From assembly GCA_035772405.1 (NCBI GenBank), contig JAYKKM010000180.1, positions 841,001 to 905,000 of the forward strand: DNA of 64,000 nt. Reading direction: 5' to 3'. Below, piece by piece: positions 1 to 9,700 of the stretch (position 1 is the stretch's first letter; every line of letters begins with the position of its first letter). A model generated the notes under the pieces. The model saw only the letters and a list, made by a program, of their open reading frames with translations, did not search any database and had not been told where the DNA came from. Both the position numbers and the translations under genes were made by a program. The DNA comes from Chrysogorgia sp. JL179-B06 (lineage: Eukaryota; Cnidaria; Anthozoa; Scleralcyonacea; Chrysogorgiidae).

Positions 1-913
1 GTTGCGCAGCGATGAACAGTGATGAGTGAGATCACATGATTTTACGTAATCACCACTCAGACAACAAAACTCAACAGAATAAACGAACATGCTCTGAGCA
101 CATATATACGTAAAATGCGCTTAACAAAAAACGATTTTGCTATCAATTCAAGCAGAACTACAAGTAGAAGACTGAATTAAAAACTGAGTTAACCAGCTTA
201 CTACCCCCCCCCCCTCACTTTTTTAAAAATAGAGAGAGCTTTATATTAAAAAGTTACAGAATCTGACTTTCATACTTCGTGACAGCTAGTCTTTAATAGG
301 TTTAGTTATTTTTAACAGTCATCCACAGCCTACATATGCACGCAGAGTTTATAAAAGCATTGTTAAGTTAGAATCTGTTTAAAAAACTGATTGTTGTGTT
401 TAGCTTTTTACGTTGGACTGTCGATTTACGCTATTGGACCATGCCGTAGAATCGCGCTTGCTGTGCATACACATTTAACTAAGTTATAGTTATTAAATTC
501 AAAGATTTAGTTAATACTAGAAATACGTGTACGCAACAACCCCTCTACCCGCTTACTGTTTGAGGCTTTAATATTGCCAAACCGAACAGATTTTCAAAGT
601 GCTTATTTTTTGGGTGCAATTTGTGGGTATAGTGTACTGAACAGAACCCAAGTGGGAAAGTCTGCCAACACAATTGTCTCGCAGGCAGGGTTGGAAACCA
701 ATTGTGTAACTATTGATTATTGAAATTAATAATTAATTTTAATAATTATTAATTTAAATAATAATTTTATTAATTATATATTACATAATTAAAGTTAATT
801 ATGTCAGTTATGCTTTTAATAATAAATTTCATGCATGTTTACAGTAACAGTGGCATACTCATAATTTTACTCAAAGTACAATTGTATTCACGAGACTGCA
901 TAACCTTGTACAT
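1..913. repeat. Dispersed repeat, copy of 54.3-54.56 kb
   Basis: Positions about 225-475 match 54316-54560 almost base for base, including the stretch from AATCTGACTTTCATACTTCG to the GTAGAATCGCGCTTGCTGTG end. No gene is visible. 715-830 is an AT-rich stretch of TTAATAATTA-like units. It lies downstream of exon v and should be USP9X intron. Confidence 0.6.
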
Positions 914-1118
914 ACATGTACCCTACTGTAATAATGTAATCTGCATGTTCCTTATTGCCTAATTGTCAGTATAAGCAGATACTGTACATGTACCCTACTG
1001 TAATAATGTAATCTGCATGTTCCTTATTGTCTAATTGTCAGTATAAGCAGATACATGTACCCTACTGTAATAATGTAATCTGCATGTTCCTTATTGTATA
1101 ATTGTTATTAGCAGATAC
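914..1118. repeat. Tandem repeat, three units of 64-72 bp
   Basis: Units begin at about 914, 986 and 1053, each with ACATGTACCCTACTGTAATA and ending near AGTATAAGCAGAT. They differ mainly by small deletions. Confidence 0.8.
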
Positions 1119-1153
1119 CAAAAGATTCCATACCTAAATTTATCCTAGACCAA

Positions 1154-1350
1154 ATTGATAAGCCTGATAAACCTTTTATTCTTTTAGAAGACTTCTGTTT
1201 CTTAACTTTTATTAATATTATATAATTATGCACATTCATGTACCAGTATTTCAATGGTATTCAAGTACCGGTAACACAATTTCAAAAAATGAAATGACAA
1301 AAGCCCATAATATACAACAAAGAACGATATTGCTTAATTTAATTATTTCA

Positions 1351-1385
<35 letters not shown>

Positions 1386-2560
1386 TCAGGATGAAATTCC
1401 TTTCAGCTGCTTCTTGTCAGTGAGGTGACCACTTGTTTAATCCCTAACATGTTCCCTGACACAGTGAGTGTTACCTCACCCAATTATACATTATACAGTA
1501 TTTATCCTTCAAAAGCTGTGTAAAAATATACATTGAAAGCCTAGGACTATGGCACTGTCCAGGCCTACTATCCAGGACAAAGGTGAATTTAAACAGACAC
1601 ACTAAGCCATTGGCCAGAAGGGCATATGCCATAATAACAGATGAGCATAAATGCTAATTGTTATAGCCAGTATGGTGTATGTTTACACTATTAAAGTCAA
1701 TAAAATGTAAGCCATGCAGGCCCAGGTCGTGGCTGGCCTATAGACCTGGTTGATCCTATAGACTTGCAATATATGTAAACACAGCTAAAGTCTGTAATTT
1801 TTTACATCCTTACTACAAGACACCAGTATACTCTATATCAGCTTTAGTTTTGCAATGAGTGTTGTCTGACTATATATTGATAAGCTCGATAAACCTTTTA
1901 CTCTGTTAGAAGACTTCTGTTGCTTTTATTAATATATAATCTTATTATATTATATAATTATGCATACATGTACCAGTATTTCAATGCTATTCAAGTACTG
2001 GTAACACATTTCAAAAAGATGAAATGACAAAAGTCCATAATATGCAACAATTAAGAACATTGCTTAATCTAATTATTTCACCAATATATCATTAATTCAA
2101 GATGAAATTCCCTTCAGCTGCTTGTTGTCAGTGAGATGATACCAGTTGTTTAATCCCTAATGTGTCCCCCTGTCGACACATGCAGTGAGTGTTAACCTAC
2201 CCAATTATACAGTATCTATATACAGTATATATCCTACAAAAGCTGTGTAAATATATAAATTGCAAGCCTGACTGGCATTGTCTAGGCCTAATACAGGACA
2301 AAGGTAAATACACAAACACGCTAAGCCATTGGCCGGACCAGCATGCCATCAGATGAGCGTATAAACACTGATTGTTCTAACCAGTGTGGTGCATGTTTAG
2401 ACTATTAAAGTGAGTAAAATGTAAGCCAGGCCCAAGGTGGCATCCAGCCAGGTTGGTCGTGGTTAGTCCTATAGACTTGCAGTATAAATACAGCTATAAT
2501 CTGTACTTTTTTACATCCTTACCACCAGTACTGGTACTCACTATATAGACTAATTATCAA
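1154..2560. repeat. 722-bp direct duplication
   Basis: The segment from TTGATAAGCCTGATAAACC (1154) recurs from 1876 with scattered substitutions and small indels. Shared landmarks include the AGAAGACTTCTGTT block and a GAAATTCCNTTCAGCTGCTT block. Copy 1 carries an (AT)n run at 1352-1380. No coding potential beyond chance frames. Confidence 0.75.
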
Positions 2561-2769
2561 GTATTGCAATTATTCCATTGTGGATGAGGTTGCAAAGTGA
2601 CCGAGTGAAACAATGGTGATGGATAATTTAAATAAAAGTATAAAATCTGCCATTCAAAATTTGTATTAACATTTGTTATTCTGCAATATTATAATAAAGC
2701 ACATAATTTATTGGTATATCTTATGTAAGGACGAAAGCCCTGCAAAGAGTGATTTCGTGATGTCTGATT

Positions 2770-2910
2770 GGCGAGGGGATTAAATTCAATGAGATGAACT
2801 AAAAAATATGGTTTGTCACTGTTTGTGATCTTAATTTTTCTGTTAAAAGGTCCTTCAAAATGCACGAAATAGCCGTTTCGGAGACTTAAAATTTGGCCCT
2901 TCCACATTAA
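2770..2910. repeat. Dispersed repeat, copy of 54.89-55.01 kb
   Basis: The block from ATTAAATTCAATGA to AATAGCCGTTTCGGAG recurs at 54893-55004. Together with the match at 225-475 this means the two loci share one repeat, and this copy has a 2.2-kb interior absent from the other. Confidence 0.6.
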
Positions 2911-3392
2911 AACTCGCATCGCGGTACAATACCGGATTCACATTTATTAAGCATATTCATGCCAATCTGCTATTTTTACCTGTCAAGCGAAGCATTGACT
3001 TATTCAGCAGACTTTGGTTTTCTGTTCCTCGTTTTCCAAAGTAGATCGAGATATTAAGAACCATGCTGTGTTTGGAGTAAAACTCGGGGAAACCGAGCAT
3101 CTGTCTCGTACAGTTTTTTTTATTGTTTCACGGCGTCGATGGATTTTTATGAACCGTACCAGCTATTTTTCCTTCACTGATGAGCTGCTTGAGGTAAGAT
3201 CTCAGTGTTTTATTAGTCTCTCACTGAACTAAGTTTGAAATTTGTTGTTTTGATTCGCAAAAAAGTAATTTGTTGTTTTGATCGTATCGCCGACGATACC
3301 AATAGCAAAAGTTTAACTACTAATTTAGGAAAATTCTTATATCTTACTTCGAAAAAGTTTAACTTTATATTTAGTTTTTTTTTTTTTAATAG

Positions 3393-3713
3393 AAGGTGCC
3401 GTCCAGTCCGTTCTGGGCATGTCCATGTTTCTGTTTACATCGTTTGTTTACATTGCATTATATAAACATTGAACATGAAGTATTGCGGATTTCTTTTCCA
3501 CGCTTGAGCTTTTCCGCCTAAAAAACGTGTTATAAGAAGCTGTTCTGTTCCTAAATGTGGATAATATATCAAACTATCATTTGCGCCTTCGCCACCTTTG
3601 ACGAATACTTACTTTCGAACTGTCGCAAATCTATTCCGTTGAAGTTTGTTGACATGTGGAGTCCCGCACGTTTGAAATATCACACATGCGCAGAACGGAC
3701 TGGACGGCACCTT
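3393..3713. mobile_element. MITE, 321 bp
   Basis: Perfect terminal inverted repeats of about 22 bp: AAGGTGCCGTCCAGTCCGTT at 3393 and its complement ending at 3713. No internal open frame of note. Probably a non-autonomous DNA transposon. Confidence 0.75.
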
Positions 3714-3771
3714 TAACTTTTTCGTCTGTAACATCGAGAAATCGAGAAGCCGCCATTTTTAAAATGTTATA

Positions 3772-3850
3772 GTCACCTCGCGCGAGGTGACTATACAACG
3801 ATAGGTCTATCGTCCAATCACGGCACGAGAAACTCTATAGACAACTGTAT
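3772..3850. repeat. Palindrome, AGTCACCTCGCGCGAGGTGACT type
   Basis: A near-perfect palindrome with centre CGCG at 3780-3783 is followed by CCAATCACG. The AGTCACC/GGTGACT stem is the same as hairpin 1 or 3 of the module copy at 9656-9778. Confidence 0.6.
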
Positions 3851-4247
3851 ATTTCTACTAAAAAAGTAGAGTGCTGCGTAGGCAGTATTTTAGATATGTA
3901 GCAAAGCGAAAAGGTGGTGAATATGGCAAAAGCCGGGTATCACAAAATTATTATAATAGATTATTATTATTAAGATAAAGATTTCTATTTTTCACCTGAT
4001 TGTTTTTTTCGTTCGCAAACCACTACTAAAGAGAAACTTGGATAACAATGTGATGCTGATTAACGAGAGATCCTCAGTGTCTTCCTGTAAGAAATATAGA
4101 TTACTTTATGATGAATGTGAGCTTGATGTGAGTTGTGATGTTTATAACAACGAGCGATGCAAGAACGAGAGTGTGTTATAATAAATCACAAGGTCAGTGA
4201 ATAACAATCTTATACGAAGTATTTACTAGGACGTTATTTGCTTATTA

Positions 4248-4598
4248 GGGACCGTTCATTATTTATCGGAGGGGGCATGACATTTTTGTAATAAACAAGG
4301 ATAAGAGATGATCAACATTATTATACAAACAAACATTTCTTATTGGGTAAAATCATACAGAACAGCCTTAATTGTATATATGTATGTATATGAGTGTGTA
4401 TGTGTGAGTATGTATGCATACTTATTTGAAAATAATAAAAATAATGATATTATTGAGAATATTATTTTGCATTGAAATTATTTCGAATAAAAGTGCGGGG
4501 CTCCCAAATTTTTAAACTTTGCTTGGGGAGTACCAGAAAAAAAGTAAGTTTGTCAATTTATCACCCATCCCCCCCTCCGATAAACAATGAACGGTCCC
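4248..4598. mobile_element. MITE, 351 bp
   Basis: Inverted termini GGGACCGTTCATTATTTATC and its near complement (GATAAACAATGAACGGTCCC). TTA is present on both sides and may be part of the target duplication. Confidence 0.75.
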
Positions 4599-4711
4599 TT
4601 ATTGAAATACTGATACTTAAAGTTCCACTGCCATCAAATTTTCGGCTTCCATTTTATTTGTTGAAATATTCCAACTTTTGCGAGTAATTTGATGCATCAA
4701 TGGGCTTCGTC

Positions 4712-4980
4712 CGATCATAGTTAGTAGAAGGGATGGTTTTGAAGGTCCGCAAAAGTCATTGTTCTATGTTGTTGTTCACTTTCACAATCACTGAACGTAT
4801 TGTATTTTCTGTATAATGAAGCAGTCATCTAATAACAACGTTCAGATTTAATCAATGTAGTCCTTCATCGTCACGTGTCCATAGACAACAAACACTTTCT
4901 CCAATACAATAACATGACCATTGCGCCATCTTGAAAGACAATGGAGCTACAAAACCATCCCCTCTACTAACTATGGTCCG
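4712..4980. mobile_element. MITE, 269 bp; related copy at 23.16-23.47 kb
   Basis: Inverted termini of about 30 bp with core ATAGTTAGTAGA. The interior (TTCATCGTCACGTGTCCATAG and CACTGAACGTATTGTATTTT) recurs in inverse orientation at 23162-23466. Confidence 0.7.
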
Positions 4981-6090
4981 ATAAATTAAAGTGGTTGAAT
5001 TTTTTGTCTGATATTAGATCCTACATGCAAAATTCAACGCCGCCATTTGTTTTCGTTTGTGACGTCATAAGTATGACATATGTTGACACAGAAATTCCGT
5101 AAATTGGCTGTTATTAGTACAACTAGTTTGCTTAGAACGGCCAGCAACACAATATTTTACTCCATGACGATAATCTCTGCGTTTGCCACGTGTTCATATT
5201 TATGACGTCACAGCGCCCAATAAAGCGACCAGAAAATTTCGCATCCAATGTGGCATATTTCGCTATTTCAACTGTTGATAAAATCACTTTTGCATGTTCA
5301 CCCAAATTTGGTTCTGATAGCAGATTTCAAAATCGGAACGTGAAAATTTTCATTTGGGGAAATAAAATGGAAATCAAAAATGTTCTGGCAATGGCACTTT
5401 GAAACGAACTTTCTTGAGAAATACCGTAACAGTTTTGGCGGGAAAACTGCCCGCCATGGAAATTTATTTTTGTACTTCATTTTGCCTGTACAAGCTCTTC
5501 CGATTTTCTCCGTTATTTCTTTACTGTTTCACCTGAAACTTTGCCTATTATTTTATCTCATCAGCCGATTTTACAGCTGTATTTTTATCGACACTCTTTA
5601 TATTGTCGCTTGAAACTACGCCTGTTACTTCTCTTGGTGCTATCTAATTCAAATGCCACATTTTCATCCGATTTTTTGTATTTATTACGTTGGTTTATTT
5701 CTTTGCTCTAATCTAAGCATCGTAAATAGTTCTCTTCGGCCTTGCTAATGGGACAAACGTTGCTGAATTTCTCCGTCACTTCTTTGCGTTTCCTCCCGAA
5801 ACTTTACCTAACACTACCTCCCATATTGTAATGCTATATTTTTATCCCTGCACGACGTTTGGTTTTGAAGATATATCTATTTTAATATTTTGGTTCTGCT
5901 GCTGTTGAGTAAACTTCGTATCCCGAGTGTAGCGGTAAACTTCATCCAATCAGAACGTTTATACGAATTTGTTCACTTTTTGTTTTCAATTTGTTCAGTG
6001 AAATAAATCGTTTCACCAATAACAACGCCGATACGATATTTTCACTAGTGAAGATCTCAGAAATAATATAGTATATTATACCTCAACTAT
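4981..6090. other. Intergenic or intronic stretch without recognised feature
   Basis: AT-rich sequence with only short chance frames; it would be intron of the USP9X gene. I looked for the next USP9X exon (the segment with EEITMISIQLAARFLF in human) on the minus strand here and below and did not find it. Confidence 0.4.
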
Positions 6091-6094
6091 AAAT

Positions 6095-6260
6095 TGTCCA
6101 ATCAAAGAGCTGGATTTGTACCACGTGACCAGTCAATTTAATCTCGAATTCCACGCTGTGGCTAGCCTGCGTGCAGACTCTACATATCATTCTGGATTGT
6201 AGAGTCTTCACGCAGGCTACGCTGTGGCGGGATATAATAGTGAATACCCCTCCGTGGAGG
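6095..6260. repeat. Palindromic repeat cluster
   Basis: It holds CCAATCAAAGAGCTGG (shared with 46801-46820), a stem-loop around 6163-6223 (TAGCCTGCGTG / CACGCAGGCTA with TAGAGTC arms), and GAATACCCCTCCGTGGAGGG at 6242. This is the older repeat into which the LINE at 46821 inserted elsewhere. Confidence 0.55.
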
Positions 6261-6346
6261 GGTATTCGACTCGAGTATCACGCGCGAAACCAATTACCAC
6301 GCGCGAAAACCAAACAACACGCGCGTGTTATTTAGTTTTCGCGTCA

Positions 6347-6516
6347 AATAACCAATAGCGTAGAGTCTGGCTGCTATTAATAGCTCAAAAAGCGGACAAA
6401 CAAACCAAATTTGACTCACAAATGATTGCAAATGAGCTATTTCTTTTGTTATGGCCGCAAGAATTATGGGTAAAAGCGGACAAACATCGATTCTGACGTC
6501 ATCTCGACGGAGCGCT
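6347..6516. mobile_element. About 170-bp repeat, family of three copies
   Basis: Termini AATAGCGT and AGCGCTATT. The core GCAAGAATTATGGGTAAA and GACGTCATCTCGACGGAG recurs at 31267-31437 and 55994-56143. Probably a MITE. Confidence 0.65.
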
Positions 6517-6581
6517 ATTAACACAATGGAGGAACAACAAGACGTTTCAAGACGATTCTAGCAACTAAGGTAGATACTTAC

Positions 6582-6718
6582 CGAGTCAATATTAATGTTC
6601 ACAGTCACAAGTTTTCTAATGAAATCAAAATATTCTGTTGAAAATTGTATTCTGTTGTGCAAGAATTCAACATTTTCTTTTCGGACTTCTTGCTCTATAG
6701 GACAAGGGATTTTGAACT
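6582..6718 (-). CDS. USP9X: USP9X exon v, start of C-terminal region
   Basis: Residues 857-902: [20 protein letters not shown] then [17 protein letters not shown]. The human counterpart is [20 protein letters not shown] and NRMQYSMEYFQFMKKLL. Acceptor TTTTTTTAG, donor TCG|GTAAGT. Human USP9X has about ten more residues between exons u and v, so a small exon could have been missed, though the phases join directly. The rest of the C-terminus (about 500 residues in human) is not in the window. Confidence 0.9.
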
Positions 6719-9700
6719 CTAAAAAAACGAAAATGTTGCAATGCATTAAAACGCTAAATTATAATGGGAACTGAATAAATTACTTTTAAATAAAAGTATG
6801 TTTAGAAATGTTAATAGTTTTACTGTCGAATTTTATGCTTCTGGACGCCGCCATATTAGAGTAATTTGCTCGACGGCTCAAAGTACAGCGGCGGTTTCTT
6901 TTCAATTTTAACGTCATGATTTTTTGTTCATCGCACTCAGTGACGTAAGAAACCCCCGCTGTACATCGAGATTGATCGGTCGAGCAACAATCGTTTTTTA
7001 CTACAGTTCCCCATACTAACAAAGACCTTTATAGAACAAAAACCATGCCATATATATATATATATATATAAACAGGTTTTTACAAAGGGTATACACGTTT
7101 GCGTAATATAATAGGCACGTATATTATGTATTTAGACTCAGTAATTCCAAATCTGTTTTCAGAATTGAAAACGGTTAAATATTGATAGAGATAACGTTCA
7201 AAATAATATACGACGAAGCGGCCGCCCGATTGCCGACTAATTCCTCAGTACATAAACCGTTTTTACGAAGATTATGCACCTTCTCGTAATATAATACGGT
7301 AATTCCAAATCTGTTTTCAGAATTGAAATCGAGTAAATATTGGCCGAGATTGTCTTCAAAATCTACGAACGACGGAACAGCCTTTTTACGATTTGTCATG
7401 ATCTACAGCCACAATAAACGGCGTGCGCGGTCTGGGTTCTGGGACCATGGATGGGGAAAAGAAACTCGGTTATATCGTTATGTTTCGCGCACCAATTGAA
7501 GGCGGGGGGTAAGGGTTAGGAAAACACTTAAGGCGGGGATTAGGGTTAGGGTTGGGTGTCTATTTTAATATAACATGAAGTTTTACCAATTGGTCCGCGA
7601 AACATGACGATAGCACCAGAAACTCTAGGGGGAGGGGGGAGAAAGGCTGGCATTGGGTTATTGCGGAACGTATTTCCAGTTAATGCAAATATCTTTAGCA
7701 GAAACGTTGCCCTTACCACGTGGTCGTTCAAAACTTCCATAACTTTCTGAAGCATCAGTTCTTTCATAGAACAATATGTAGGCATTCCACCATCTTTTCT
7801 GACGTCGATACGACATTCTGCAATCAAAATTACAAAATAATCAATACGTGTTGAAGAAATAATCCGGTTGTATGAAACTCTACCTGTTGGGCAGTTAAAT
7901 TGTAGTTAAGTTCAACCACCTATTGTTATAAGGTATAGTTAACGCTAACTATATATAGTTCAAGTTAACTACCTTTTTATACAACCGGGCCCAAATATTC
8001 AGTGACTTTTTAAGAAGGAAAACAGCATACAATATAATTCACTTTAGTAAAAGTAACTTACTAGAAGTCTAATGTCAATTCTGCAATCTAATTAGCTAGA
8101 CTACTATCTAATTAACAATTAGACAACGAGCTTGAGTTTTCTTTTAACAATTAGACAACGAGTCCGAGTTGTCTATTCAACAATTAGACAACGAGTCCGA
8201 GTTGTCTATTTAACAATTAGACAACGAGTCCGAGTTGTCTATTTAACAATTAGACAACGAGTCCGAGTTGTCTATTTAACAATTAGACAACGAGTCCGAG
8301 TTGTCTATGAGCGAATAGTCAACGAAGGCGAAGCCTGAGTTGACTATTCGCTCATAGACAACGAGGACGAGTTGTCTAATTGTTTTAGTAGAAACAAATT
8401 AGTGGACTATTACAAATCATGCATTCTCAAAAAAATTATCCTAAAACTCATCTGAAACCTCTCCAAAACGAGAGTTTTCTGCCATTGTTTTGAGCGCGTT
8501 TCCCAAACGTTGTCTATCACGAATAGACAACGGTTGAGTAGCCAATCAGAATGCAGCATTTGTAATAGACCATGGTCAGTTTCTACTAAGAGCGAATAGT
8601 CAACGAAGGCGAAGCCTGAGTAGACTATTCGCTCATAGACAACGAGGACGAGTTGTCTAATTGTTTTAGTATACACCCTGTACCTAGATATATTAATTTC
8701 GAGAAAATAATCCAATGTAATTTTTAAAATAATTTCATTCAATTTTAATTTATACGCACGCGCGAACTCACGCGACATCACATGACATGTGTTTACGTGT
8801 CAGACGTCAGTCAGTGTCAAAAGCAAACCGTTTGGTGTTAAAATGTCCATAAAACATTCGTAAGAAAGAATTCTTCTTAAAAGTTATCAAAGAAACGACT
8901 ACCAAGGGAACAACAGTTCAACTGGAAAGTGGTAACAATCATGCCTGACTGGTGTAGTTGTTGTTAAAGATTGACACTGTGCAGCCATGGAAATTGAACG
9001 ATTGTGGAGCTCGCAGCTGGATATTTGTGGCTTGGTTTTCAACGCGAAGCTGGGCATCAGAGTTAGCCTGATCAGCTGTTTCAAGTGCCGATGATGATTG
9101 CATAAGGTCTGGTTTGCTATAAGTAGAGCTGCAGCGACTAGACTGAATGGAAGGATAAAGGATTGCTCTCGCCCGAGACGAAGCGACTTAGAATATTCGA
9201 CATGTTTTCCTTCTGCTGGAAAGAAGCCCTCGAGCTGTAGGTACGACTGAATGGAGAGATCAGATTTGTGACCAGTGACAGTCTTGGTGTGTCTAGCCTC
9301 TATGTCGTGGTCGGACAAAACTGTGACAGACGTTTTTCTAGAGAGTTTTTCTAGACAAACTGACGAATAAGCTGTGTTATTTAACCACTCGTGAGCGGCA
9401 AGTAAAAACAGTTTCTATTTTGTTCCTTACCATTAAAAATCTTCATGCCATATTTTGTGGCCGTTTTAGTTTTCTCAGCGATAGAATTTTCTATCAAACT
9501 CTCCAAACATTCCTCCGAAATGTCTGCAAAACGAGAGTTTACTGCCATATTTTTTCAGGTTTGTTTTCATTTTCCCAAACGTTGTCTATCACGAATAGAC
9601 AACGGTTGAGTAGCCAATCAGAATGCAGCATTTGTAATAGACAATGGTTGGGTGTATACTAATTAACAATTAGTCACTGAAGTCGAGGTGACTATCGTTG

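Noticed and set aside
1228..1428. 66-codon plus frame ending in (YI)n
   Set aside because: It runs through an (AT)n microsatellite and a duplicated repeat.
6786..7022. 78-codon minus frame between exons u and v
   Set aside because: No similarity to the USP9X segment expected here and the exon u to exon v join is already in phase.
7546..7827. 93-codon minus frame over exon u
   Set aside because: Wrong phase; the USP9X frame through this exon reads [19 protein letters not shown].
8132..8338. 68-codon repetitive frame RQRVRVVY
   Set aside because: By-product of the 33-bp hairpin array.
8118..8391. CRISPR-like array of 33-bp repeats
   Set aside because: No variable spacers; repeats are contiguous palindromes, and the genome is animal.
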